Part shown: positions 16,023-24,478 of the stretch, piece after piece
How the letters are laid out: the number at the start of each line of letters is the position of its first letter
Position numbering within the stretch: position 1 is the first letter of the stretch
Source: DUNY01 sp964520055
GTDB lineage: Bacteria > Bacillota > Thermosediminibacteria > Thermosediminibacterales > Tepidanaerobacteraceae
Length of the DNA stretch: 34,174 nucleotides
Direction: 5' to 3'
NCBI GenBank assembly: GCA_964520055.1
Contig: CAZFME010000010.1
Location: 1 to 34,174, forward strand
Notes under the pieces: model-generated
What the model was told of the DNA's origin: nothing
The model's database searches: none
The model's input: only the letters and a program-made list of their open reading frames with translations
Translations under genes and position numbers: made by a program

Positions 16023-18581
16023 ATGCAACAAGATAAAAATTATGATATAACCGGTATGACTTGTGCAGCGTGTTCAGCAGCTGTGGAGCGTAGCGTAAAA
16101 AAGGTTCCGGGTGTGGAAGCTGTTACTGTAAATTTGCTAACAAACAGTATGCGTGTTAAGTTCGATGAAAAGCAAGTTTCAGATGCAGATATTATAAATG
16201 CGGTAACAGATGTTGGATACGGAGCGTCTTTAAAAGCAGAGCATAGGGCAAAACAAATCTTCAAAGCAGAGTCATCTAAAAACCCAATGGCTGAAGAAAT
16301 AGAAGGTATGAAGCTGCGTTTAAAGGTTTCTATTTGGTTTATGATACCTTTGATGTATATATCTATGGGGCATATGTTTAATTGGCCTTTACCCTCGTTT
16401 TTATCCGGAATAGAAAATGCAGTTTCCTTTGCTTTTGCTCAGTTCTTATTGATACTGCCAATTATTTATGTTAACCGTAAATTTTTTATAGTAGGATTTA
16501 AGACTCTTTTTAGAGGACACCCGAACATGGATTCTTTAATAGCAGTAGGCTCTGGAGCTGCTTTAGTATATGGAATATTTGCCATTTTTCGGATGAGTTA
16601 CGGTTTGGGTGCCGGTGACTTAGAATTGGTTCATAGATATTATCATGATCTATATTTTGAATCATCTGCTATGATTCTTACGCTTATTACAGTAGGAAAA
16701 TTTTTAGAAGCACGTTCTAAAGGCAAAACTTCAGAGGCTATAGGAAGGTTGATGGATTTAGCGCCAAAGACTGCTACAGTAGAAAGAAACGGTGTACAAG
16801 AACAGATTCCTGTGGAATTAGTCCAAACAGGTGATATTTTAATAATAAAACCGGGAGACTCACTTCCTGTGGATGGTGTGATAATTGAAGGTCAATCTTC
16901 TGTGGATGAATCTGCTTTAACCGGTGAGAGCATACCGGTGGAAAAACAGGTGGGAGACCGTGTAAGTGCAGCAACAATCAACCAATCAGGGGTTTTCAAA
17001 TTCAGAGCTACACAGGTAGGTGCTGATACCACCCTTGCAAAGATAATAGCACTGGTGGAAGATGCAAATGCTACGAAAGCCCCCATTGCAAGGCTTGCAG
17101 ATAAAATCAGTGCTATATTTGTTCCAGTGGTAATGTGTATTGCACTTATTGCTACAATAGGGTGGCTGCTTGCAGGATACAGTTTTGAATTTGCCCTATC
17201 TACCGGAATAGCGGTCTTGATTATTTCTTGTCCTTGTGCCTTAGGCTTGGCCACACCTGTTGCGATTATGGTTGGTACAGGAAAAGGTGCAGAGCATGGA
17301 ATACTTGTAAAGTCTGCTGAGGCACTGGAAGTATTTCATAATGTAGACACTATTGTTATGGACAAAACCGGAACTTTAACCGAAGGAAAACCAAGTGTAG
17401 CTGATATTGTGCTTGGCACCGTAAATTCTGAAGAAGAATTTTTGGAAATTGCGCAGGCACTGGAGAAAAATTCAGAACATCCCTTGGCAGCTGCCATACT
17501 AAATTATGCAGCAGAAAAAAATATCTCCTCAAAAGAGATACAAAGATTTAATGCTGTTCCGGGACGGGGAGTAGAGGGGTTTATAGACGGAATTTTTTAT
17601 GCAGCGGGAAATGAAAAATTCATGAAGGAAAAAGGGGTCCCTACAGCAACGGTAGAAGAGTTGTCACACCGTTTTTCTAAAGCAGGGAAAACCTCACTTT
17701 ACTTCGCAAAAGAACATACATTGCTTGGTGTTATTGCGGTTGCAGATGTGCCGAAGGCTACCAGCCACCAGGCAGTCAAGTGCTTTAAACAAATGGGTGT
17801 TAAAGTGGTGATGCTTACAGGGGATAACCAAACAACCGCAGAAGCTATACGTTCACAGTTGGGGATTGATGAAGTGATAGCAGAAGTATTGCCACAGGAA
17901 AAGGATCAAAAGATACAGGCACTTAAGCAGCTAGGGCAAAAGGTCGGTATGATAGGCGACGGGATTAACGATGCACCCGCCCTTACAAGAGCTGATGTAG
18001 GGATAGCCATAGGAGCAGGTACAGATATAGCTATTGAATCTGCAGATATTGTTTTGATGAAAAATGATCTGATGGATGCAGTGGGAGCTATGGAGCTGTC
18101 CAAGGCAACTATTAGAAATATTAAACAGAATCTTTTCTGGGCATTTTTTTACAACATTTTAGGAATACCCATAGCAGCAGGACTTTTGTACCCTGTTCTT
18201 GGAATAAAGCTGACACCTATGATTGGTGCAGCAGCTATGAGCATGAGTTCTTTCTTTGTAGTTACAAATGCACTGAGACTGCGTAAATTCAAACCTACTA
18301 TGGCTAAAACAGAGAATACTATAGAAAAGGAAATAAAAAATAATAAGAATGTTGAAGGTGGGAATGAAAAAATGGATAAGACTTTGAAAATTAAGGGTAT
18401 GATGTGCAATCATTGCAAGATGCATGTAGAAAAAGCTTTAAATGGCTTAGACGGAGTTAATGCACAGGTTAATTTAGAAGATAATTCTGCTAAGGTATTA
18501 TTATCAAAGGCAGTATCCGATGAAATGTTAAAGCTAACAGTAGAAAAAGCAGGTTATGAAGTAACCTCTATTGAAGCGTAG
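16023..18581 (+). CDS. copA: Cu(I)-exporting P1B-type ATPase with fused C-terminal CopZ-like domain
   Basis: 852 residues. An N-terminal heavy-metal-associated domain (about 5-70, GMTCAACS, C14/C17) is followed by a P1B ATPase core: TGES actuator loop (SALTGESIPVEK), the CPC metal site C403-P404-C405, the phosphorylation site D447 in DKTGTLTEG, the SEHPLA motif, and GDGINDAPAL. The YN in helix 7 and MSMSS in helix 8 identify a Cu(I) pump. After the last helix, a ~45-residue linker leads to a second metal-binding domain (784-852, GMMCNHC, C795/C798), which looks like a free CopZ chaperone joined to the pump. An in-frame ATG at 18372 preceded by GGTGGG could start CopZ separately. The stop is 11 nt before csoR. 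Confidence 0.95.
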   Translation: MQQDKNYDITGMTCAACSAAVERSVKKVPGVEAVTVNLLTNSMRVKFDEKQVSDADIINAVTDVGYGASLKAEHRAKQIFKAESSKNPMAEEIEGMKLRLKVSIWFMIPLMYISMGHMFNWPLPSFLSGIENAVSFAFAQFLLILPIIYVNRKFFIVGFKTLFRGHPNMDSLIAVGSGAALVYGIFAIFRMSYGLGAGDLELVHRYYHDLYFESSAMILTLITVGKFLEARSKGKTSEAIGRLMDLAPKTATVERNGVQEQIPVELVQTGDILIIKPGDSLPVDGVIIEGQSSVDESALTGESIPVEKQVGDRVSAATINQSGVFKFRATQVGADTTLAKIIALVEDANATKAPIARLADKISAIFVPVVMCIALIATIGWLLAGYSFEFALSTGIAVLIISCPCALGLATPVAIMVGTGKGAEHGILVKSAEALEVFHNVDTIVMDKTGTLTEGKPSVADIVLGTVNSEEEFLEIAQALEKNSEHPLAAAILNYAAEKNISSKEIQRFNAVPGRGVEGFIDGIFYAAGNEKFMKEKGVPTATVEELSHRFSKAGKTSLYFAKEHTLLGVIAVADVPKATSHQAVKCFKQMGVKVVMLTGDNQTTAEAIRSQLGIDEVIAEVLPQEKDQKIQALKQLGQKVGMIGDGINDAPALTRADVGIAIGAGTDIAIESADIVLMKNDLMDAVGAMELSKATIRNIKQNLFWAFFYNILGIPIAAGLLYPVLGIKLTPMIGAAAMSMSSFFVVTNALRLRKFKPTMAKTENTIEKEIKNNKNVEGGNEKMDKTLKIKGMMCNHCKMHVEKALNGLDGVNAQVNLEDNSAKVLLSKAVSDEMLKLTVEKAGYEVTSIEA
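18355..18374 (+). promoter_or_regulatory. Possible internal ribosome site for a separate CopZ
   Basis: Within copA, AAGGTGGG (18355-18362) precedes the in-frame ATG at 18372 by 9 nt. The product from that ATG (MDKTLKIKGMMCNHC..., 69 residues) begins and ends exactly as a free CopZ would. Confidence 0.4.
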
Positions 18582-18592
18582 GTGTAAAAAAT

Positions 18593-18865
18593 ATGAAAGC
18601 AGATAGAAATCTGACACTAAAAAAACTCAAGACTGTACGCGGACAGATTGAAGGGCTCATCAAAATGGTAGAGGATGATCGTTACTGTATTGATATTTCC
18701 AATCAATTGATGGCCTCTATTGGGATTTTAAAAAATATCAACAGAGATGTGCTGGATGCTCATTTAAAGCATTGTATAACAGAGGCCTTTGATTTTGGTG
18801 ATCGAGCAGATAAAAAACAAAAAATCGATGAGATAATCAAGATAATGGATAAACTTACTAAATAA
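18593..18865 (+). CDS. csoR: Copper-sensing transcriptional repressor CsoR
   Basis: 90 residues, all-helical DUF156/CsoR family, with the expected RGQIEGLIKMVEDDRYC start. The Cu(I) ligands are present in the C-H-C pattern: C32, H57 and C61 (H-x3-C). This separates it from formaldehyde- or nickel-sensing paralogues (FrmR, RcnR). It follows copA by 11 nt in one operon and should bind the GC-rich palindrome at 15987-16002. Copper binding releases DNA and induces export. Confidence 0.92.
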   Translation: MKADRNLTLKKLKTVRGQIEGLIKMVEDDRYCIDISNQLMASIGILKNINRDVLDAHLKHCITEAFDFGDRADKKQKIDEIIKIMDKLTK

Positions 18866-18955
18866 CCATCTCTATCTTAGAGAGGTTAAAAACTCGGGGT
18901 TTCTTCCCATGTTTCACGGATTTATCATATCTGCAATTGTTGCTATTGGACCTGT

Positions 18956-18981
18956 AGTCGCGCAAAACGCGGCTTTTTTTT
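18956..18981 (+). terminator. Intrinsic terminator of the copA-csoR operon
   Basis: AGTCGCG-CAAAA-CGCGGCT (with one G-T pair) followed by eight T. Confidence 0.85.
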
Positions 18982-19051
18982 ATTAATATGATTAAGTTCG
19001 TAAAATAACTATTGTAACCATAATTAAAAAATAGTGAGTTTTATATAATCA

Positions 19052-19112
19052 GACATTTACAACCGGTACCCCTTGACTGGTGGCAAATGTATACTTTCCG
19101 GTTGCTAATGTC
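19052..19112 (+). promoter_or_regulatory. Long inverted repeat upstream of the PTS sigma-54 promoter (candidate activator site)
   Basis: GACATTTACAACCGG (19052-19066) is complementary at 13 of 15 positions to CCGGTTGCTAATGTC (19098-19112). It lies 80-140 bp upstream of the -24 element at 19191, the usual distance for a sigma-54 activator site. The LevR-type activator at 25946 is the likely ligand. It is followed by a T run, so an RNA hairpin role is also possible. Confidence 0.5.
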
Positions 19113-19190
19113 ATTTTTTCAGGAGGTATATACTTTTAAATATTGTCTGGAATACGCTTTGACGAAAAATGCCAAAATAGAAGATAACTT

Positions 19191-19206
19191 TGGCATGGAA
19201 AATGCA
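19191..19206 (+). promoter_or_regulatory. Sigma-54 (-24/-12) promoter of the PTS operon
   Basis: TGGCAT-GGAAA-ATGCA fits TGGCAC-N5-TTGCA with two mismatches and exact spacing, keeping the invariant GG and GC. It overlaps the inverted repeat ATGCCAAA...TTTGGCAT (19169-19196). A short leader peptide frame (19265-19297, MKSMINLEVI after GGAGGG) lies between it and the first gene. The 82-codon frame open at 19087 spans these signals and is not taken as a gene. Confidence 0.7.
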
Positions 19207-19348
19207 AATATTAGTATCAAGATTCGTTTAAGTAAAGTTAGGCTAATCTACAACGAAGGAGGGAATGAAAAGTATGATAAATTTGGAGGTGATATAAAGA
19301 ACGGTTTTTACACAGCAAATTATGAGACTAGTTGAGGGAAGGGTTGGA

Positions 19349-19819
19349 ATGAAGTATTCATTTTTTGTATCGGTCAATAAAAAATTTCACGGTTGGGAAG
19401 ACTGCTACCGTCACTTGGGCGAGATGCTATTAAATGAGAAGAAAGTCAAACCGGGTTTTATTAATTCCGTGCTGTCCAGGGAGAAGGATTATCCCACTGG
19501 CCTGCAGATATCTTCCCAATTAGGTATTGCAATACCACATCCATATGATCCAAGTTTAACGGTTGAACCCTCAATCGCTGCAGCAATACTTTCGGAACCG
19601 ATAACCGCATCTTCAATGGCGGATTCGGATGAATGCGTCTCAGTATCAATTGTATTTCTACTGGCTTTGAAAGCTTCAAATGAACATCTAAAACTATTGG
19701 AACGCATTATGGAGACATGTCAAGACGAACAATTTCTTATTAATATTTTGCGAATGACGGATGAGAGTCTGGTTAAAAATGCACTGATAAAGAAGCTCGC
19801 ATTAAATGACTTCAAATAA
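19349..19819 (+). CDS. PTS EIIA component, fructose/galactitol type
   Basis: 156 residues; ATG at 19349 after GAGGGAAGGG was preferred to the ATG at 19322, which lacks a ribosome site. It has the PTS EIIA type-2 fold (PF00359). The phosphoryl-accepting histidine is in GIAIPHPY, followed by the usual hydrophobic core VSIVFLLAL and the helix ending in LLERIMETCQDEQFL. It receives phosphate from HPr and passes it to EIIB. First gene of a galactitol-family EIIA-EIIC-EIIB set behind a sigma-54 promoter. Confidence 0.85.
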   Translation: MKYSFFVSVNKKFHGWEDCYRHLGEMLLNEKKVKPGFINSVLSREKDYPTGLQISSQLGIAIPHPYDPSLTVEPSIAAAILSEPITASSMADSDECVSVSIVFLLALKASNEHLKLLERIMETCQDEQFLINILRMTDESLVKNALIKKLALNDFK

Positions 19820-19873
19820 ATACTTACTCCTTGTTTAATTATCAATAATTTATAAATTATGGGAGGCAGAAAA

Positions 19874-21133
19874 ATGAATTTTTTGTCAGTATTGACATCA
19901 CTAGGTCCTACGGTAGTTTTACCTATAATAATTACACTTGTGGGTCTGATTTTTAGGCAGGGTTTCGGAAAGGCCATCCGCTCCGGTATCACTATAGGAA
20001 TAGGGTTTGCAGGAATCAATATGGTATTTGGGTTTTTTTGGGGAACTATTGCTCCTGTAGCTGAATCTCTGGTAAAAAATGCCGGATTCAAATTAAATGT
20101 AATTGATATGGGCTGGCCTGCCACCTCTTCGGTAGCGTGGGGTTCAAGTCTTGCTCCGGCTATTGCTCTGGGTATAATCATGGTTAATTTTATTATGTTA
20201 ATGTTCAGATGGACAAAGACTCTGAATGTAGATATCTGGAACTACTGGGGTTCCATGCTTTTGGGGCAGATTGCCTTTCATCGCACCGGTAGTGCTTTTA
20301 TCGGTATATTGACAGGTGTTGTTGTAATGATCCCCACCCTTGTTTTAGCTGATAAGACTCAAAAAATTATGTATGATTATTTTCAAATTCCGGGTGTCTC
20401 AATTCCTCACCTTTTTACCCAAAGTGCCGGTTTAATAGCATTTCCTGTCAATTGGCTGCTAGATAGAATACCTGGAATTAATAAGATAAACCTTGATCCA
20501 GAAAACATACAAAAGAAGATGGGTATTGTCGGTGAGCCGATGATTTTGGGCTTGGTAATTGGTGCAGTCCTGGCACTAATAGCTCGCCTGCCTTACCAAC
20601 AGGTATTGACGACAGGCATGGGCCTAGCTGCTTCAATGGTTCTATTGCCCCGAATGGTTTCAATTCTCATGGAAGGCATGGTACCGGTATCAGAGGCAGC
20701 AAGTGAGTTTATGACTAAGAAATTCGAGGGCCGTGAGATATATATCGGTATGGATTCTGCCATAATGCTCGGAGACCCTGTGAACCTTACAACTGCTGTA
20801 CTACTCATACCAATTGCAATTTTACTGGCAGTAGTTTTGCCGGGCAATAAAGTGCTTCCATTGGTGGATTTGCCCTCGATAGTTTACATGACCGTAGTAG
20901 CAGTTGGATTAACTAAAGGAAACCTGTTCAGGAGCGTATTGATCGGTATTCCCATGTTGTGTGCAACATTATGGACAGCTACTGCCATGGCTCCTTATGT
21001 TACAGTTTTAGCCCGTGAAGTAGGTTTTGACATTCCCGCAGGGACTACCGCTATTTCCAGCCTGTCCACCGGCTATTATTGGTTCCCGTATCTCATTCAG
21101 GAAGTTATTACCAAGATTAGTTCAATATTTTAG
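19874..21133 (+). CDS. PTS EIIC component, galactitol (Gat) family
   Basis: 419 residues from the ATG at 19874 (GGGAGG at ~10 nt; the upstream ATG at 19859 lies within the ribosome site). It is a polytopic permease with the typical GatC start (LGPTVVLPIIITLVGLIFRQ), then IDMGWPATSSVAWGS, and IGMDSAIMLGDPVNLTTAVLLIP in the C-terminal half. Gat-family EIIC proteins carry polyols and also related sugars or acids, so the substrate cannot be assigned. The associated dehydrogenases and RuBisCO-like protein argue for something other than simple galactitol use. Confidence 0.88.
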   Translation: MNFLSVLTSLGPTVVLPIIITLVGLIFRQGFGKAIRSGITIGIGFAGINMVFGFFWGTIAPVAESLVKNAGFKLNVIDMGWPATSSVAWGSSLAPAIALGIIMVNFIMLMFRWTKTLNVDIWNYWGSMLLGQIAFHRTGSAFIGILTGVVVMIPTLVLADKTQKIMYDYFQIPGVSIPHLFTQSAGLIAFPVNWLLDRIPGINKINLDPENIQKKMGIVGEPMILGLVIGAVLALIARLPYQQVLTTGMGLAASMVLLPRMVSILMEGMVPVSEAASEFMTKKFEGREIYIGMDSAIMLGDPVNLTTAVLLIPIAILLAVVLPGNKVLPLVDLPSIVYMTVVAVGLTKGNLFRSVLIGIPMLCATLWTATAMAPYVTVLAREVGFDIPAGTTAISSLSTGYYWFPYLIQEVITKISSIF

Positions 21134-21150
21134 AATTAATACAAAAATTA

Positions 21151-21160
21151 NNNNNNNNNN
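21151..21160. other. Assembly gap (10 N)
   Basis: Ten ambiguous bases. The gap removes the ribosome site and first codons of the EIIB gene. Its real length may differ from 10. Confidence 0.99.
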
Positions 21161-21445
21161 TATACGATTTTGTGTGCATGTGGAAGCTCAATTGCTACCT
21201 CAACGGTAATGGCATCAAAAGTTAAAGATCTTTTAAAGCAGCATGGTTGTGATGCAAATATTAAAAAAACCACCTATGCGGTCCTAGATAAAGATGTAGC
21301 AGCACTAAAACCCGACCTGGTCATTACAAGCACCGATATAAAAAAAGATTTGGGTGTGCCAACTCTAGTTGGGTTAGCGTTTCTCACCGGGGTAGGGAAA
21401 GCGGAACTCGGCAAAAAAATACTAGAGACTTTAAACATTGATTAA
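21161..21445 (+). CDS. PTS EIIB component, galactitol family (5' end lost in the gap)
   Basis: 94 residues are visible, in frame from the base after the N run. The sequence starts within the first strand and the phosphocysteine loop: ILCACGSSIATSTVMASKV, where the Cys before GSS is the phosphorylated residue. Then come KKTTYAV and LVITSTDIKKDLGVPTL. Family length is ~92-95, so only a few N-terminal residues and the start codon are missing. It passes phosphate from EIIA to the substrate bound by EIIC. Confidence 0.88.
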   Translation, partial: YTILCACGSSIATSTVMASKVKDLLKQHGCDANIKKTTYAVLDKDVAALKPDLVITSTDIKKDLGVPTLVGLAFLTGVGKAELGKKILETLNID

Positions 21446-21501
21446 AAACCTTATGCAGCAAATAAAAACTTTGTAAATTTAAAACACTGGAGGAATTGAT
21501 G

Positions 21502-22536
21502 ATGAAGGCAGCAGTTTTACATGCTCCTAATGACCTTGTTATTGAAGATGTAAAAAAACCCGAATGCGGAAAAGATGAATTACTTATAAGAGTAAAAGCC
21601 GTTGGCCTTTGCGGTTCCGATATTAGAACAATATTTTCCGGTCATCATCGAATCAAATATCCGCAAATACTGGGCCATGAAATTACGGGGGATATTGTTG
21701 AGATTGGATCAAATGTAAAAAAGTATAAAGTCGGCGATAAAATATATGTATCACCGGTAGTCCCATGCTTTGATTGTCCATCGTGTAAAATGGGGTGGTA
21801 TTGTCAGTGTGAAAATCTAATTGTACCCGGAACTACTATACCCGGTGGCTTTGCGGAATACATGCTTATAACCAAAGATATAATCGATAGAGGACAGATT
21901 ATTCCAATACCTGAACATCTGTCTTATGAAGAAGCGGTAATGACAGAACCATTGTCTTCAGTATATGCCTGCCAGGAAAGTGCTGATGTCACACTTGGTG
22001 ATACCGTTGTTGTAATCGGCACCGGTCCCATCGGCTGTCTACACCTGGAACTGGCCAAGCTTAGGGGTGCCGTTAAAGTTATAGCTATTGAACAGTCGGA
22101 AGTTCGTTTAAATATGGCCAAAAAATTCGGAGCAGACTTTTTGATAAATTCTTTAAAGGAAGATCCCATAGCTCGAGTTAAAGAAATAACCAATAATTGG
22201 GGTGCTGAAAAGGTTATTTCTGCGAATCCATCCACGGAAGCCCAGCAGCAGGCTGTTGCCATGGCAGCAAAAAGAGGTAAAGTTGTCTTTTTCGGTGGTG
22301 TTCCCAAAGGGAAATTAACTGAAATAGATACTAATGTAGTGCACTATAACCAGCTCGCACTTTTGGGGCATTTCGGGTATGATCATTTACAGAATTACAA
22401 ATCTTTGATGCTGATTGCATCAGGAAGGTTAAATGCTAAAAAATACGTTACACATGTTATGCCTTTAGAGGATATCAAGAAAGGTATCGATTTGACCCGG
22501 AGCGGTGAAGCAATAAAGGTCATACTAAAACCTTAA
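21502..22536 (+). CDS. Zinc-dependent medium-chain alcohol/polyol-phosphate dehydrogenase
   Basis: 344 residues; of three in-frame starts (TTG 21496, ATG 21499, ATG 21502) the last has the best distance to GGAGGA. Catalytic zinc motif GLCGSD and GHE (ILGHEITGD); structural zinc site C-x2-C-x2-C-x7-C in PCFDCPSCKMGWYCQC; Rossmann motif VVIGTGPIGC. Closest families are galactitol-1-phosphate 5-dehydrogenase, sorbitol and threonine dehydrogenase types. In this operon it most likely oxidises the phosphorylated substrate delivered by the PTS to a keto compound. NAD is the expected cofactor: the acidic residue E in IAIEQSE follows the second strand. Confidence 0.87.
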   Translation: MKAAVLHAPNDLVIEDVKKPECGKDELLIRVKAVGLCGSDIRTIFSGHHRIKYPQILGHEITGDIVEIGSNVKKYKVGDKIYVSPVVPCFDCPSCKMGWYCQCENLIVPGTTIPGGFAEYMLITKDIIDRGQIIPIPEHLSYEEAVMTEPLSSVYACQESADVTLGDTVVVIGTGPIGCLHLELAKLRGAVKVIAIEQSEVRLNMAKKFGADFLINSLKEDPIARVKEITNNWGAEKVISANPSTEAQQQAVAMAAKRGKVVFFGGVPKGKLTEIDTNVVHYNQLALLGHFGYDHLQNYKSLMLIASGRLNAKKYVTHVMPLEDIKKGIDLTRSGEAIKVILKP

Positions 22537-22557
22537 AACGCTGATATGGAGGTCATG

Positions 22558-23313
22558 ATGAAGATATCGTTGGATGGCAAGGTTGCTGTAGTAACCGGTG
22601 CAACCGGCGGAATAGGAAGACAAACGGCGCTAACCCTGGCTAAAAACGGTGCATATGTCTTTTTGATGGGAAGAAATGATGATATCGGGGAAGAAATTGT
22701 TTCTTTAATTCAAAAAGATGGTCTTCAAGCAGAATATATGCATGTGGATGTAAGAAGTGAATTCGAAGTAAATAACGCCGTAGAATGCATAATTCGCGAG
22801 AAAACAAAAATAGATATCTTGATTCACAGTGCCGGCTATGGCAAAAAAACATGTTTTACGGATTTGTCTTTTGAAGAATGGAAGGAAAATATTGACATCA
22901 ATTTAAACGGCAGTTTTTTGATCGCGAGAGCTGTGGCTAAACAAATGGTGAGCAAAAGATACGGCAAAATTGTCTTCATCTCATCGGGGTCTATACTGAC
23001 CGGTTCTGGCGGAGGGGCTCCTTATGTGGCTGCAAAATCGGGACAGGTGGGATTGGCCAAGGCCATGGCTCGGGAGCTTGCCAGTTCTAACATCAATGTT
23101 AATGTAATCGGACCGAGAAATATAGTAACACCGATGCTTTCCAATGTATATACCGATGACGGAAAACAGGAATTAAAGAAAAAGATTCCCCTTGGCAGGC
23201 TTGGGACAGTAAGTGATGTGGCAGATATTGCCCTGTTTCTGTCAAGTGATGTCAGTGGATATATTACCGGTCAGTTTATACTCGTTGATGGAGGACGAAC
23301 TTTTTATTCCTGA
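22558..23313 (+). CDS. Short-chain dehydrogenase/reductase (SDR)
   Basis: 252 residues from the ATG at 22558 (GGAGG at 5-nt spacing; earlier in-frame ATGs lie in or beside the ribosome site). Classical SDR: cofactor loop TGATGGIG, HSAGYG (NAG-type motif), the catalytic Ser in ISSGS, YVAAK as the Tyr-x3-Lys pair, and the C-terminal VDGG. It follows the medium-chain dehydrogenase by 21 nt. The pair suggests two oxidations, or an oxidation and a reduction, on the same carbon chain before the RuBisCO-like enzyme acts. Substrate unknown. Confidence 0.87.
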   Translation: MKISLDGKVAVVTGATGGIGRQTALTLAKNGAYVFLMGRNDDIGEEIVSLIQKDGLQAEYMHVDVRSEFEVNNAVECIIREKTKIDILIHSAGYGKKTCFTDLSFEEWKENIDINLNGSFLIARAVAKQMVSKRYGKIVFISSGSILTGSGGGAPYVAAKSGQVGLAKAMARELASSNINVNVIGPRNIVTPMLSNVYTDDGKQELKKKIPLGRLGTVSDVADIALFLSSDVSGYITGQFILVDGGRTFYS

Positions 23314-23342
23314 TAATGACAATTTATTCTCGAACAGGTGCA

Positions 23343-23356
23343 TGAAAATATTTTCA
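23343..23356. promoter_or_regulatory. 14-bp perfect palindrome upstream of the SorC-type gene
   Basis: TGAAAATATTTTCA between the SDR and the regulator gene. A plausible operator for the SorC-type repressor. No clear promoter elements could be assigned. Confidence 0.35.
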
Positions 23357-23413
23357 ATATGGAAAAATATTAAACTTTGGACTATCATATAGTAAAAGGG
23401 CAACCTTCGGGGG

Positions 23414-24403
23414 GTGGGGCAATTGGAATCCAAAGTATATAATCAGTCTAACTTCTTAATACTAAAGGCAGCTTATCTATACTATTTAGAAGAAAAGAGT
23501 CAGAGCGAAATTGCGGCAATGTTAAATATATCTGTTCCCACTGTATCCAGACTTATTAAGAGGGCAGTAAAAGATAAACTTGTGGAATTTGTAATAAGAG
23601 ACCCATATATTGAGTGCATCAAGCTGGAGGAACAAATAAAGCAGGCCTTTGATTTAAAAGATGTAATAATAGCCCCCAGTCCCCATTTAAAAGATGAAAA
23701 CAAAGTTGAATCAACAGAAAACAGAAAAAAGCTGGTAGCCCTTGAAGGTGCCCGATATATTCAAAGGATCATTACCGAAAATGATGTTCTAGGTATCAGC
23801 TGGGGTAAAACCATGTATCACCTGATACATTACCTAAATCCCTGTCAAAAAGTAAATGCCGCTTTCGTTACATTACACGGAAGTGTATCAAGTATTGAAA
23901 GTGAGCTGGATGTAAGAACTTTGGTTTCCAGAATAGCAATGACTTTCGGTGGTAAGAACTATTCACTATTAATGGAAGGGCTTATGAGCAATGCTGAAAT
24001 AGTAAATTCCATAAAACAAGAAAAGAATGTAAAAAGAGTCTTCGAAATATTTGACAGGATAACGATTTCAGTATGTGGCATTGGCTCTTTTTATCCCCAA
24101 GTCGAGTCTGCTCTATCCAAGTCTGAATATTTATGTGGTAGTGAGCTTGCAAAACTTAAAAATAAAAATGTTGCAGCAGACTTGGCATTAAGGTTCATAG
24201 ATTTGGATGGTAATGAGTGTGATACCGATTTGAAGGATAGGACCCTTTCCATTGACCTTGATAAATTCAAAAAGATCAAAACGAAGATAACCGTGGCCGC
24301 AGGACAGTCAAAGGCTCATGCAGTTCTGGCAGCGTTAAAGGGGAAACTGGTTGATGTTTTGATCACAGATTACACTTTAGGAAAAAAGCTTTTAAAAGGT
24401 TAA
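23414..24403 (+). CDS. SorC/DeoR-family sugar-phosphate-responsive regulator
   Basis: 329 residues (GTG at 23414, or TTG at 23423, after a G-rich ribosome site). An N-terminal HTH (about 15-60, YLEEKSQSEIAAMLNIS then VPTVSRLIKRA) is followed by the SorC sugar-binding domain (about 65-325) with GISWGKTMYHLI and a C-terminal GQSKAHAVLAALKGKLVDVLITD. These proteins bind phosphorylated sugars as tetramers. It lies inside the catabolic operon between the SDR and the RuBisCO-like gene, so it should sense a pathway phosphate ester. Confidence 0.88.
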   Translation: MGQLESKVYNQSNFLILKAAYLYYLEEKSQSEIAAMLNISVPTVSRLIKRAVKDKLVEFVIRDPYIECIKLEEQIKQAFDLKDVIIAPSPHLKDENKVESTENRKKLVALEGARYIQRIITENDVLGISWGKTMYHLIHYLNPCQKVNAAFVTLHGSVSSIESELDVRTLVSRIAMTFGGKNYSLLMEGLMSNAEIVNSIKQEKNVKRVFEIFDRITISVCGIGSFYPQVESALSKSEYLCGSELAKLKNKNVAADLALRFIDLDGNECDTDLKDRTLSIDLDKFKKIKTKITVAAGQSKAHAVLAALKGKLVDVLITDYTLGKKLLKG

Positions 24404-24415
24404 ACAGTTCAGTTT

Positions 24416-24438
24416 TTTTTGGCAGGGCCCGCCAAAAA
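24416..24438. terminator. Hairpin between the SorC-type gene and the RuBisCO-like gene
   Basis: TTTTTGGC-AGGGCCC-GCCAAAAA: an 8-bp stem with T on the 5' side and A on the 3' side. On the plus strand it has no U tail, so it may act as a partial terminator or RNA processing signal that sets separate expression of the next gene. Confidence 0.45.
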
Positions 24439-24478
24439 TTGATAATAATAATTTATAAAAAAATAGGAGGAGAAAACA

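Noticed and set aside
18909..18986. 25-codon frame MFHGFIISAIVAIGPVVAQN reminiscent of the start of LysE-type exporters
   Set aside because: No ribosome site, and its end is the terminator hairpin of the copper operon. The resemblance is too short to trust.
19087..19335. 82-codon open frame upstream of the EIIA gene
   Set aside because: It spans the inverted repeat and the -24/-12 promoter, shows no family resemblance and has a low-complexity composition. Regulatory DNA explains the region better.
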